This document shows, piece by piece, positions 1-8,461 of a DNA stretch of 64,000 nucleotides (the first letter of the stretch is position 1; each line of letters opens with the position of its first letter). The notes beneath the pieces are model-generated. The model worked only from the letters and a program-made list of their open reading frames with translations, searched no databases and was not told where the DNA came from. The position numbers and the translations under genes were made by a program. The stretch is from Myxacorys chilensis ATA2-1-KO14 (GTDB taxonomy: Bacteria > Cyanobacteriota > Cyanobacteriia > Leptolyngbyales > Leptolyngbyaceae): the NCBI GenBank assembly GCA_019359275.1, contig JAHHHP010000002.1, forward strand, positions 1 through 64,000, given 5' to 3'.

Positions 1-225
1 GGTGAGGAAGTTGCAGCCTTCAAGATATGAGCTGGCGAGGCCGTGGGTGTACCAGGAGGAAACAAATGTGGTGCCGGTCATCCAGCCGCCAAGGGCGAGG
101 AAGGCACAGGGAAAGAGTAAAATGCCGGACCAGCCGACGAAGACGAATCGGTCGCGCTTGAGCCAGTCGTCGAGGACGTCGAACCATCCCCGACTCGCGG
201 GCGCACGCCCTACTGCTATGGTCAT
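1..225 (-). CDS. psbD: photosystem II D2 protein, 5' part only
   Basis: D2 is a reaction-centre core subunit of photosystem II in the thylakoid membrane; with D1 it binds the primary donor chlorophylls, pheophytin and quinone QA. The window holds the first 75 codons, cut by the left edge. The reverse strand begins MTIAVGRAP and continues through [33 protein letters not shown] and [11 protein letters not shown], the typical N-terminus and first transmembrane helix of cyanobacterial D2. The start is the ATG complement at 223-225, with an AGGAG ribosome site at 236-240 ten bases upstream. It diverges from the UPF0367 gene. In many cyanobacteria psbC follows and overlaps psbD, but that would lie outside the window. 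Confidence 0.97.
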   Translation of the reverse strand, partial: MTIAVGRAPASRGWFDVLDDWLKRDRFVFVGWSGILLFPCAFLALGGWMTGTTFVSSWYTHGLASSYLEGCNFLT

Positions 226-350
226 AGTTGGAAAACTCCTAGATTTATTGCAGGTAAAGAAGGCTTCCCCAAACCAGACACCAATCTCAAAAATGAGAGA
301 ATTGGCGGAGGTTTATGAGAGAATTTACTTTTCTTCACTATATGACATTC

Positions 351-356
351 ATTATA
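351..356 (-). promoter_or_regulatory. candidate -10 element for psbD
   Basis: Read on the minus strand this is a perfect TATAAT about 125 bases upstream of the psbD start. Transcription would begin near 344 and leave a leader of roughly 120 bases. No convincing -35 hexamer lies 16-18 bases upstream. The spacer and the rest of the 300-base intergenic stretch (226-525) are AT-rich, with no gene seen. Assignment rests on one hexamer only. Confidence 0.35.
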
Positions 357-525
357 AGAATAGGTTTTAAAAATTTCTAGTCCTGCAATTAATCTGTATA
401 AATAAAAGGGCTATAACATGCATAAACAAGAGGGCTACACTTTGCTCTCAGGCTGCCTAAGGACTTTGTAAGCCGTTATTTCAGATATTTGTAATACTAG
501 AATCTGGCTGTTTCACACGCTTTTT

Positions 526-795
526 ATGTTCATTATCGAATTGACTCTCAAGACTAATCCAATTCCTCTTTCTGTCCAGCGCAAGTCTGAGGAAGATGCT
601 CAGGAGACTTATCAAAAGATTGTAGATGCCATAAAGTCGGGCGGAAACCAGCTTCTGGAGTTGGCTTGCGATCGCCAGCCTGAGAAAAAACTGGCTATCT
701 TCACGGACAGCCTCGCGGCTGTGCAGATGTACGAGAAGTCTAGTGCAACTTCTTCAGGCAGGACTCCGGGCTTCTTTTCAATGGCTGAAGCATAA
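526..795 (+). CDS. UPF0367 family protein
   Basis: An 89-residue small soluble protein of the cyanobacterial and plastid UPF0367 family, whose function is unknown. Recognisable marks are an N-terminal strand with ELTLKTNPIPLSVQRKSEEDA, the central LLELACDRQPEKK and the C-terminal VQMYEKSSA block. Length fits the family (about 80-90 residues). The ATG lies in a short leader after the psbD divergent promoter region. The stop is followed after four bases by the start of the ABC ATPase gene, so the two are probably co-transcribed. Whether they are functionally linked cannot be seen here. Confidence 0.85.
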   Translation: MFIIELTLKTNPIPLSVQRKSEEDAQETYQKIVDAIKSGGNQLLELACDRQPEKKLAIFTDSLAAVQMYEKSSATSSGRTPGFFSMAEA

Positions 796-799
796 CGCT

Positions 800-1495
800 A
801 TGACGTTGAACGTTACTACTGCCATTCAAGCCAGGGATCTCTATTTCGGTTGGACAGAAGACAAACTGATTCTCGACGCTTGTACTTTAGACGTCCCAAA
901 AGGGGAATTTTGGATGCTGCTGGGTACGAATGGCAGTGGTAAGTCAACGTTACTGAGACTACTGGCTGGGCTACTTACATCTATAGCGGGTGAGATTGAG
1001 GTTCAGCGACCCATTGGGTTTGTATTTCAAAATCCAGATCATCAATTAGTCATGCCAACGGTTGGCGCGGACATAGCATTTGGTTTGGTGCAGGAAGCAC
1101 TGCCGACGCCAATTGTTCGGCAACGAGTTGAAGAAGCGCTCTCCGCCGTGAATTTAGAGGCTTTTCAACGACGTCCAATTTATGCGCTTAGCGGCGGGCA
1201 AAAGCAACGAGTTGCGATCGCAGGCGCGATCGCTCGTCACTGTGAAGTTCTTTTATTAGATGAACCCACTGCCCTTCTTGATCCAGACAGTCAACTCGAT
1301 TTGGTTGTTCAAGTCAGAACCTTAGTTAAAGAGCGAGGGATTAGTGCGCTTTGGGTGACGCACCGTTTAGAGGAATTAGAGTACTGCGACGGAGCCTTTC
1401 TTCTAGAACAAGGCCGAGTCGTCGATCAAGGAGAGCCAGAGCGGTTGAAGCAAAGACTGATGCAAAGCGAAGCCTCTACTCTCGATCTGAGTTGA
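800..1495 (+). CDS. energy-coupling factor / CbiO-type ABC transporter ATP-binding protein
   Basis: ATPase subunit that would power import of a metal ion or vitamin with membrane partners encoded elsewhere. It has Walker A GTNGSGKST near residue 42, the Q-loop FQNPDHQ, signature LSGGQKQR near 130, Walker B VLLLDEPTA near 150 and the switch histidine in WVTHR. The FQNPDHQLVMPTV stretch is typical of the CbiO/EcfA subgroup. I chose the ATG at 800 (231 residues), four bases after the UPF0367 stop; an upstream in-frame start at 743 would overlap that gene and add a segment not seen in the family. No T component is adjacent, so the substrate is unknown. Confidence 0.85.
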   Translation: MTLNVTTAIQARDLYFGWTEDKLILDACTLDVPKGEFWMLLGTNGSGKSTLLRLLAGLLTSIAGEIEVQRPIGFVFQNPDHQLVMPTVGADIAFGLVQEALPTPIVRQRVEEALSAVNLEAFQRRPIYALSGGQKQRVAIAGAIARHCEVLLLDEPTALLDPDSQLDLVVQVRTLVKERGISALWVTHRLEELEYCDGAFLLEQGRVVDQGEPERLKQRLMQSEASTLDLS

Positions 1496-1682
1496 CTATT
1501 TTGAGTAAATTGAGAGCAATGTCGATTCATAACTTCAGCTAATCAATAGAGTTTCGATTTCTGAGATGTGTCTTTAGCGGTATCTGCTGCTACAGATGCA
1601 AATTTTTGTGTACAGATAACGAGTGAAGATGCCATATTAGGGAAGAACTCGATTTGCAAACCCTATTCCTGGATCTTGAGCG

Positions 1683-2237
1683 ATGCCACGCGCTACACCA
1701 GAAGCAATTTTGTTAGTAGACGGCTATAACATGGTCGGAGCTTGGCATGAGTTGAAACAAGTGCGCGATCGCCAGGGGTTAGAGGAAGCCAGGCGTCGGC
1801 TGGTGGAAGCGCTCATGGGCTATAGCTCCTATAAAGGGTTTGAGACGCAGATCGTGTTTGATGCCCAGTACCGCGATTCACCCAATATTCGAGAAGTCAT
1901 TACAGAACATGTATCGGTGTACTACACCGACTTTGGACAAACCGCAGACTCGTTTATCGAACGAACTTGCGCTGATTTTCGCCAAGATCTCCGAAAATTT
2001 AAGCAGCGGCTGATCGTGGCGACTTCTGATCAAGCGCAGAAAATAACGGTCATTGGATTTGGAGCCGATTGGATGTCGGCTGAACGGCTAGCAACTGATG
2101 TAGAGTTTGTTGCTTGCCGTGTTCAACGCCACCTAAAGCCTGCTAAAAAGCCAACAGGGCGCTTCTTAATGCATTCATTAGACCCAATCGCTCAGCAGCG
2201 ACTGGCTCAACTTCGCTCTAGCGATCACAAGAAGTAA
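1683..2237 (+). CDS. NYN domain protein (YacP/Rae1-like)
   Basis: A 184-residue protein of the YacP-like NYN family, a PIN-like nuclease fold. The N-terminal ILLVDGYNMVGAW carries the first catalytic aspartate, and further acidic residues occur in IVFDAQYR and DSFIERTCADF, followed by VATSDQAQ. The Bacillus subtilis member, Rae1, is a ribosome-associated mRNA endonuclease; cyanobacterial members are untested as far as I know. It fills the family length, so it looks complete. It stands alone, preceded by about 190 bases with no gene and followed by the TRAP binding-protein gene on the same strand. Confidence 0.85.
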   Translation: MPRATPEAILLVDGYNMVGAWHELKQVRDRQGLEEARRRLVEALMGYSSYKGFETQIVFDAQYRDSPNIREVITEHVSVYYTDFGQTADSFIERTCADFRQDLRKFKQRLIVATSDQAQKITVIGFGADWMSAERLATDVEFVACRVQRHLKPAKKPTGRFLMHSLDPIAQQRLAQLRSSDHKK

Positions 2238-2360
2238 ATCTCCAAGTTCACGAAACGCCTCACAGAGCTTTAGGTTCCGCAACATTCAGCTACCTGGACT
2301 CCGTTCGCCTGTAAAATTTGGGATCTAGCTATCGACAAAGCATTAAGATACCCAACGGTT

Positions 2361-3461
2361 ATGAAGCGTAGAGCATTCGTGAGTACTGCTGCGATCGCGA
2401 CGGGAAGTACCCTGACCGCTTGCACGATTCGGAAGCGGGGAATGGCGGTTGCGGGGGCAGCCCTGCCGACAGTAGCTTGGCGAATGGCAACAAGTTGGCC
2501 TAAGTCTCTAGACACCATTTTTGGGGGTGCAGCCACCGTTTGTAAGCGTGTGGCAGAAATGACCGATGGGCGTTTTACGATTCAGCCCTTTGCCGCTGGT
2601 GAAATTGTTCCAGGGCTACAAGTTTTAGATGCGGTGCAGAATGGCACAGTCGAGTGCGGACATACAGCGAGTTACTACTATATCGGCAAAAATCCTGCCC
2701 TAGCGTTTGGATGCGCCGTTCCGTTTGGGCTGAATGCCCAGCAGCAAAACGCATGGTTATATCACGGAAATGGGCTTGAGACGATGCACAAGCTGTATTC
2801 GGACTTTAGCGTGATTAACTTTCCTGCTGGGAATACAGGCGTTCAGATGGGCGGTTGGTTTAAGCAATCTGTGAAATCCTTGTCAGACCTAAAGGGTTTG
2901 AAGATGCGAATTCCAGGCTTGGGCGGGGAGGTGATGTCTCGCTTGGGTGTCAATGTGCAAGTTTTGCCGGGAGGAGAGATTTATTTAGCGTTGGATCGAG
3001 GGGCGATCGACGCTGCCGAATGGGTTGGCCCATACGACGATGAAAAGCTCGGTCTTTACAAAGCTGCAAAATTCTATTACTACCCTGGTTGGTGGGAACC
3101 GGGTCCGACTCTCGAAGTTCAGGTGAATCTTGGGGATTGGAAGAAGTTGCCGAAGGAGTATCAGGAAGTCTTCAAAGCAGCAGCGTATGAGGCAAACATG
3201 AATATGTTGTCACAATATGATTCTTTGAATCGAGAAGCGATCGCACGCTTAACTGCCGCCGGAACCCAACTGACGCCTTACAGCAAAGAGATCATGCAGG
3301 CTGCACAGAAAGCTTCTTTTGATTTGTATGAAGAAAATTCTAGTAAAAATGCCACGTTCAAGCAAGTGTACGACCAGTGGAAACAGTTCCGTAGTCAGCT
3401 TTATCAGTGGAACAGAATTAATGAACTTAGTTTTTCAGACTTTGCGCTAACTGAAAGTTAA
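2361..3461 (+). CDS. TRAP transporter substrate-binding protein (DctP family)
   Basis: A 366-residue extracytoplasmic solute receptor of a TRAP transporter, which captures a carboxylate-type ligand for the Na+-driven membrane subunits. The N-terminus MKRRAF plus a hydrophobic stretch ending LTAC suggests a lipidated, possibly Tat-exported, precursor with Cys at about residue 21. The mature part shows the family features: a signature region near [15 protein letters not shown] containing the ligand-binding arginine, then [18 protein letters not shown]. It most resembles the TakP/GtrC type. It converges on the genes for its probable partners DctM and DctQ instead of sharing their operon. Confidence 0.9.
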   Translation: MKRRAFVSTAAIATGSTLTACTIRKRGMAVAGAALPTVAWRMATSWPKSLDTIFGGAATVCKRVAEMTDGRFTIQPFAAGEIVPGLQVLDAVQNGTVECGHTASYYYIGKNPALAFGCAVPFGLNAQQQNAWLYHGNGLETMHKLYSDFSVINFPAGNTGVQMGGWFKQSVKSLSDLKGLKMRIPGLGGEVMSRLGVNVQVLPGGEIYLALDRGAIDAAEWVGPYDDEKLGLYKAAKFYYYPGWWEPGPTLEVQVNLGDWKKLPKEYQEVFKAAAYEANMNMLSQYDSLNREAIARLTAAGTQLTPYSKEIMQAAQKASFDLYEENSSKNATFKQVYDQWKQFRSQLYQWNRINELSFSDFALTES

Positions 3462-3485
3462 TTTTACCCATCTGCAGTTTGCCAA

Positions 3486-4856
3486 TTAAGTCTTGGAGAT
3501 CGAAGGCAGAAATCCGACAATTCCAGGAAATGTGATGATCAGTACCAACACCAGCAGTTGCAGCAAGATAAATGGAATTACTCCACGATAGATATCGGTC
3601 GTTTTGACTTCTGGAGGAGCAACACCGCGTAAATAAAACAAAGCAAACCCAAAGGGAGGCGTCAGAAAGGAGGATTGAAGATTTGCTCCCAGCACTACTC
3701 CATACCAGACCATATCTAATCCTAACTGTCGCGCCACGGGTGCAAAAAGCGGCACAACAATAAAGCAAATCTCAAAGAAATCGATAAAGAAACCCAGCAG
3801 AAAGATCGCCAACATACTGACGAGTAGAAATCCAATCTTTCCACCAGGCAGATTAGTGAGGACATCGAATACAAAGCGATCGCCCTCAACGCCGCGAAAT
3901 ACTAAGCTAAACGCCGTCGAACCAAACAGGATAAATACAACCATGCTGGTGGTTCGTAAGGTCAAGTCACAAACGTCTCGCAGCGATCGCAGGGATAGTT
4001 TTCGGTTCAGCGCCGCCAGCACAATTGCGCCCAAGCATCCCACTGCGCCCGCCTCAGTGGGAGTAGCGTAACCAAAGAAAATACTGCCCAACACCAGCAG
4101 AATGAGAACGAGGGGAGGCGCGATCGCGAGAAATACCTGCTTGCCAAATTCCTTGCCGACGCCAAGCTGCGATCGCACCTCTTCCGGCAGGGCAGGAGCA
4201 ACATCGGGACGAATCCAAGCGGTAATTAACACGTGAAGCGCAAAGGCTCCCGCCATCATGAGACCCGGAATCACCGACCCGATAAACAAATCGCCGACTG
4301 AGACGCCTAACTGATCGCCCAGCACGACCAATACTACGCTGGGAGGAATAATTTGTCCTAACGTTCCGGATGCCGCGATCGCACCGGTTGCCAATTGCTT
4401 GTCATAGCCATAGCGCAGCATGATCGGCAGCGAAATTAATCCCATCGTCACAACTGTTGCGGCGACCACACCTGTTGTTGCCGCTAGCAATGCGCCCACT
4501 AAAATAACCGCTAAAGCCAACCCACCCCGCACTTTGCCAAATAAAATTCCAACGGTTTCCAATAAGCGTTCTGCGATCCCTGACTTTTCTAGCATCGACC
4601 CCATAAAGATGAAGTAGGGAATCGCTAGTAGGGTATAGTTCGACATGGTGCCGAAAATGCGCTGGGGCATCGCGGTAAGAAAGATTGGATCAAACACGCC
4701 AAGCAACACGCCGATGATGGCAAATAAAATGGCAGTGCCACCCAGCGCAAACGCAACTGGGTATCCGATAGACAAGAGAATTAACGCTCCTAGAAACATC
4801 AGAGGCCCAAGCCACTCTGCATCAAACACGATTTCGTACTGATTCCAAAAATCCAT
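3486..4856 (-). CDS. TRAP transporter large permease (DctM family)
   Basis: A 456-residue polytopic membrane protein that forms the Na+-coupled transport channel of a TRAP system. It has about a dozen hydrophobic segments and the family blocks LLAIPYFIFMG, GTLGQIIPPSVVLV and TPTEAGAVGCLGA. It is translated just downstream of DctQ (nine bases between them), so the pair is an operon. Its stop lies 24 bases from the end of the convergent binding-protein gene and no hairpin terminator is seen there. Known cyanobacterial TRAP systems transport glutamate (Synechocystis Gtr); applying that substrate here is inference. Confidence 0.93.
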   Translation of the reverse strand: MDFWNQYEIVFDAEWLGPLMFLGALILLSIGYPVAFALGGTAILFAIIGVLLGVFDPIFLTAMPQRIFGTMSNYTLLAIPYFIFMGSMLEKSGIAERLLETVGILFGKVRGGLALAVILVGALLAATTGVVAATVVTMGLISLPIMLRYGYDKQLATGAIAASGTLGQIIPPSVVLVVLGDQLGVSVGDLFIGSVIPGLMMAGAFALHVLITAWIRPDVAPALPEEVRSQLGVGKEFGKQVFLAIAPPLVLILLVLGSIFFGYATPTEAGAVGCLGAIVLAALNRKLSLRSLRDVCDLTLRTTSMVVFILFGSTAFSLVFRGVEGDRFVFDVLTNLPGGKIGFLLVSMLAIFLLGFFIDFFEICFIVVPLFAPVARQLGLDMVWYGVVLGANLQSSFLTPPFGFALFYLRGVAPPEVKTTDIYRGVIPFILLQLLVLVLIITFPGIVGFLPSISKT

Positions 4857-4865
4857 GCCTACCTC

Positions 4866-5444
4866 CTACCCTTCTATGTCGTGGTGATCGGCTCTGCTAA
4901 GCTCTGACGAATCGCGCTGGGGTGGCAGTTGACCTGTGTAAATTGCCCAGTTTTTGATAATTTCAGAAATTCCCTGAACAATGAGCAGCACAAAGCTCAC
5001 AATAATCATGGTTTTGATGGGGTAGCGAACCAGACCGCCTGGATCGGGCGAGACTTCACGGGTAATCCACGACTGCGCGATCGCATTCCACGAGAAGTAA
5101 ATCACCAGCAAGCTAAACGGAATCAGAAAAAAAATCGTTCCGAACAAATCCGCCAATGCCTTCCATTTGCGATTCCAACGGCTGTAGAAGATATCAACTC
5201 GCACGTGTTCATCGTGCTTGAGGGCATAGGCTGCCCCCAACAGAAACACAAGGTCGAAAATGTACCACTGGCTTTCGATCCAAGCATTGGACGTGAGGTT
5301 TTGCCCAATCGCTTTGCCAATGTACCGCCCAATTACGTTCCAAACCCCAACGCCAACCATCAATAGAACAAGCCATAGCGCAAGCTGCCCAATTTTTTCG
5401 TTTATTTGATCGATCGCGCTGGAGAGGCGAAGTAGTTTCTGCAA
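4866..5444 (-). CDS. TRAP transporter small permease (DctQ family)
   Basis: A 192-residue protein with four predicted membrane spans, the small partner that scaffolds DctM. Typical features are NEKIGQLALWLVLLMVG near the N-terminus, LGAAYALKHDEHVRVDIFY, and a final pair of helices around ALLVIYF and LLIVQGISE. I start it at a TTG (5442-5444): a GGAG ribosome site sits seven bases upstream and the family begins close to this point. A longer frame reaching 5624 has no similar site, and its extra 60 residues look non-coding. The stop is nine bases before dctM. Confidence 0.88.
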   Translation of the reverse strand: MQKLLRLSSAIDQINEKIGQLALWLVLLMVGVGVWNVIGRYIGKAIGQNLTSNAWIESQWYIFDLVFLLGAAYALKHDEHVRVDIFYSRWNRKWKALADLFGTIFFLIPFSLLVIYFSWNAIAQSWITREVSPDPGGLVRYPIKTMIIVSFVLLIVQGISEIIKNWAIYTGQLPPQRDSSELSRADHHDIEG

Positions 5445-5668
5445 TTTCGATCTCCTATAGACGGTAAGACGCCATAAATTGACTGTGCAAGGGAGGCGAC
5501 TCAACAGAATTTCAGCTTTCATTTGACCATATCGCTGGATCACAGTGGCAATTGCTACGGAAGGTTGCGAATAATTCTTGGTTTGCCCGATCGCTGATCG
5601 AAGAGTTTCAAAAACACTTGCCAAAGTCCTAGGTTTGTCGCTATTATGATATTCGCAAAGAGCGACGT

Positions 5669-5740
5669 TCCTCAGTAGCTCAGTGGTAGAGCGGTCGACT
5701 GTTAATCGATTGGTCGCAGGTTCGAATCCTGCCTGGGGAG
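5669..5740 (+). tRNA. tRNA-Asn (GUU anticodon)
   Basis: A 72-nucleotide cloverleaf. The seven-base acceptor stem TCCTCAG pairs with CTGGGGA, followed by discriminator G at 5740. The D arm contains AGCTCAGTGGTAGAGC. The anticodon stem GTCGA/TCGAT encloses the loop CTGTTAA, with anticodon GTT at 5701-5703. The T arm has the standard GGTTCGAATCC. The 3' CCA is not encoded. It lies between the TRAP cluster and the aminotransferase gene. Confidence 0.97.
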
Positions 5741-5761
5741 TTTTAACAAGAGGGATAAAAG

Positions 5762-6952
5762 ATGAGGGATGAAACTTCTAAGCTAGAGTTTCAGCCTTCG
5801 GAGTTCAGCAAATGTTGGAACTTAGACCCAGACGTAACGTTTCTCAATCACGGATCGTTTGGGGCGTGTCCGACTCCAGTTTTAGAATTTCAGCAAGCGT
5901 TGCGACAGCGATTAGAGCGGCAACCACTTAAATTTTTCTCAAGAGATTTTGAAGCATTATTGGATCAAGCCCGTCAGACGCTGGCTGACTTTGTGGGTGC
6001 AGATTCAGAAGACTTAGTGTTTGTGCCTAATGCGACGACAGGCGTAAATGCAGTGCTAAGGTCGCTGCACTTTACGCCCGATGACGAACTCCTCACCACC
6101 AGCCAGGAATACAACGCTTGCCGTAATGCTTTGAATTTTGTAGCCGAACGAACGGGAGCAAAGATTGTTGTTGCAGACGTACCTTACCCGATCGCATCAC
6201 CAGATCAAGTGATTGAACCTGTGCTGCAAGCCGTTTCATCGAAGACACGATTGGCACTCTTAGATCACATCACGAGTCAGACGGGGTTAGTTTTGCCGAT
6301 CGCGCACCTCTCTCAAGAACTCGCTAAACGAGGCGTCGAGACGTTGGTTGATGGTGCTCATGCGCCTGGAATGGTTCCGGTTAACCTGAAAGAAATTGGC
6401 GCGACATACTATAGCGCGACCTGTCACAAATGGATCTGTTCGCCTAAAGGTGCGGCGTTCTTATATGTTCAACGCGATCGCCAATCCGCAATTCGTCCGC
6501 TCACGATCAGTCACGGGGCAAACTCTCCAAGACGCGATCGCTCCCGCTTTCAGCTAGAGTTTGACTGGATGGGAACTGATGACCCAACCGCCTATCTCAG
6601 CGTTGCAAAAGCAATCGAGTGGATGGGATCGCTTCTCCCCGGAGGATGGGCAGAACTGAGGGCGAGTAATCGAGCCAAAGCGATCGCGGCAAGAGCGCTA
6701 CTGTGCGATCTGCTCAACGTCGAACCGCCATGCCCGGAGTCAATGCTGGGTGCACTAGCGACGATTCCGTTACCTGATGGCTCCTACGCTGGGCTTCAAG
6801 ATGCCTTGTGGGAATCGTTTAACATTGAGGTTCCAATCGTGCCCTATCCAAGCGAACCCAAGCGACTGGTCAGAATTTCGGCACAACTGTACAACACACC
6901 CAACCAGTATCAGTACTTAGGGCGATCGCTCCTAAAACTTCTCGCTGATTAG
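5762..6952 (+). CDS. class V aminotransferase (isopenicillin-N epimerase-like)
   Basis: A 396-residue pyridoxal-phosphate enzyme of the class V aminotransferase / cysteine desulfurase superfamily. It begins with the family motif FLNHGSFGACP, has the phosphate-binding NATTGVN, the cofactor-contacting DGAHAPG, and the Schiff-base lysine in ATCHKW near residue 220. Homologues are usually annotated as isopenicillin-N epimerase or selenocysteine-lyase-like; the true substrate in cyanobacteria is unknown. The gene begins 21 bases after tRNA-Asn. It looks complete. Confidence 0.87.
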   Translation: MRDETSKLEFQPSEFSKCWNLDPDVTFLNHGSFGACPTPVLEFQQALRQRLERQPLKFFSRDFEALLDQARQTLADFVGADSEDLVFVPNATTGVNAVLRSLHFTPDDELLTTSQEYNACRNALNFVAERTGAKIVVADVPYPIASPDQVIEPVLQAVSSKTRLALLDHITSQTGLVLPIAHLSQELAKRGVETLVDGAHAPGMVPVNLKEIGATYYSATCHKWICSPKGAAFLYVQRDRQSAIRPLTISHGANSPRRDRSRFQLEFDWMGTDDPTAYLSVAKAIEWMGSLLPGGWAELRASNRAKAIAARALLCDLLNVEPPCPESMLGALATIPLPDGSYAGLQDALWESFNIEVPIVPYPSEPKRLVRISAQLYNTPNQYQYLGRSLLKLLAD

Positions 6953-7113
6953 AGCACAGTTGCCTCTAGCCTTAATCTTCATCCCTAGAATTACAGATCT
7001 TTTCTCACAAACTTTTTTCTTAGATTCCGCAATCCTCACTAAGGGTGAACTACTGAGTTGGGCATCTTAGGGAAGGCAAACAACGTTAAGTCATCCCTCG
7101 TAGGTCGTAGAAA

Positions 7114-7365
7114 GTGTTTCTCACCCTGCGGAACACGAATGGGCTTTACGAAGGGTTGCCTAGCACTCCTACCCTAGAACGAATTCCCATGCTTTCTGGC
7201 TTTTACAAAACCCAATTCCCAGTTTGGCAATACCTCAATCAGCCTTTGTTTCACCAAGCGTATCCATTGATCTTAAATCCGAAACGATTTTGGCATCACT
7301 ACCGCGTCGAGCTTTTAGAACGGTGTCTTGTCACCCGGTGGAAATCTCAAAAATCTTGTGAGTGA
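7114..7365 (+). CDS. hypothetical small protein, doubtful
   Basis: An open frame of 83 codons beginning with GTG; an ATG at codon 26 (7189) would give a 58-residue product with an aromatic-rich, basic character (YKTQFPVWQYLNQPLFHQAY). I do not recognise it. No clear ribosome site precedes either start. It sits in a roughly 750-base stretch between confident genes that otherwise shows little coding signal, so it may be a relic or chance frame. Confidence 0.3.
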   Translation: MFLTLRNTNGLYEGLPSTPTLERIPMLSGFYKTQFPVWQYLNQPLFHQAYPLILNPKRFWHHYRVELLERCLVTRWKSQKSCE

Positions 7366-7705
7366 TTGGTAGAATCGACGCTCATAGAAGTAGACGCCTC
7401 GGTTTTGCTGAGAACGATGATAGAGATCGCGCGTTCAACAATTCTGGTTTGAGGAAGGCTCGCCTAACTGCGATCGCTTAGGCATAGAGATGGATTTGTG
7501 ATTCTTGAGGATGTAGGGTCTGCGTTTGTCATCATCGTGGCAATCGATATTACTCAGCCGACATTCTTCGTACCGTTTATGCGGTTGCAACTGGAGGAGA
7601 GCACCTAAACGAACTGAGCAGATTCTAGTCCCTTACCCTTTCTGCGTAATCAAGCGGCATAACCTGAGCATTAGGCTGCTCGGTATCAAAAGTAGGTAGA
7701 GTCTA
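7366..7705 (+). other. intergenic stretch with possible decayed sequence
   Basis: No convincing gene. The 12-mer GTAGACGCCTCG at 7390-7401 recurs at 19174-19185, just before the 21-bp repeat array, and both copies are followed by GC(T)GAGAA. A short reading near 7560-7620 (ADILRTVYAVATGGEHL) faintly resembles the end of a NarL-type receiver domain, but it is too short to call. Confidence 0.3.
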
Positions 7706-8095
7706 GTGAGAAAGCTACAAAATCTTGCAGAAACCCTAGCTTATTGGTTAGAACGTCGTTCTTGGCTTCTATTTTGTGTTTTGAGTATTAGCTGGTTTCA
7801 GTCTGCGACATTAGCTCTTGGAGTCATTGCTCATCAAGTAGTTTCAGAGAATTCAGACCAACTGCGAGGAGTCCTGATCCCCTTTTCTTTATTTCTTAAC
7901 CACCTCAATCGTCTTGGTGTCATCACATCCTTGTCAACACTTGGGGGTTACTTAATTCCATTATTTCTAGTTCAGTCTATTCCTGCTCTAGTTTATAGTT
8001 CCTGTAAATCACTCCGGAGTAAGCGCATCACAGCACTTTTGATATGGCTTCTACCTGCAATAATTAGTCTTCCAACATTAGTTGGCCCACTGTAG
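7706..8095 (+). CDS. putative membrane protein, N-terminal part
   Basis: A GTG-started frame of 129 residues with three to four hydrophobic segments: SWLLFCVLSISWFQSATLAL, a central YLIPLFLVQSIPALVY and a C-terminal LLIWLLPAIISLPTLVG. I do not recognise the family. The frame closes with TAG at 8093-8095, but the same frame stays open to 8278 and keeps a membrane-protein character, so this is probably only the front of a roughly 190-residue protein (see next entry). Nothing in the neighbourhood indicates a role. Confidence 0.5.
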   Translation: MRKLQNLAETLAYWLERRSWLLFCVLSISWFQSATLALGVIAHQVVSENSDQLRGVLIPFSLFLNHLNRLGVITSLSTLGGYLIPLFLVQSIPALVYSSCKSLRSKRITALLIWLLPAIISLPTLVGPL

Positions 8096-8278
8096 TATTT
8101 AATGTCACTCCTATTTGCGCCTTTTATCTGGCTTGATTTAGTTTCAGGCAAGATTGATATAGAGGACATTGCAGAGGGCTGGGTTTTCTCTATAGCTGCG
8201 ATTGGTTGGTTCCATTGGTTTTGGCTGAGTATCACCATCAAAAACTGGTTCTTCTCGTCCAACGAGCAAAAACCTTAG
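8096..8278 (+). pseudogene. in-frame continuation of the membrane protein beyond a TAG
   Basis: Directly after the TAG at 8093-8095 the same frame reads on for 60 codons to a second TAG. It has an ATG at 8102 and hydrophobic, tryptophan-rich sequence (FAPFIWLDLVSG, then IAAIGWFHWFWLSI). A CAG-to-TAG change would explain the break. Alternatives are a separate 58-residue protein started at 8102, or readthrough. No ribosome site is evident before 8102. Confidence 0.4.
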
Positions 8279-8461
8279 GCTTAGACACTCAGCTTCAATC
8301 TAAATCCGTTTGGTTTGAGATCTCACTAAGGTAAGCTCAGGGAGACACCCTAAAATAGGTACACTGAAGGACTCCTTCTAGCCGCAAACCTCAACGGTAG
8401 GGGCTAAAGGATTTGATAAGTTCATTGTACTGATTGTTTTTTCTGAGCCATCTTCACGGTT

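Noticed and set aside
2..370. 122-codon plus-strand frame at the left edge
   Set aside because: It is antisense to psbD, whose reverse-strand translation is unmistakable.
4929..5366. 145-codon plus-strand frame
   Set aside because: Antisense to dctQ; composition not protein-like.
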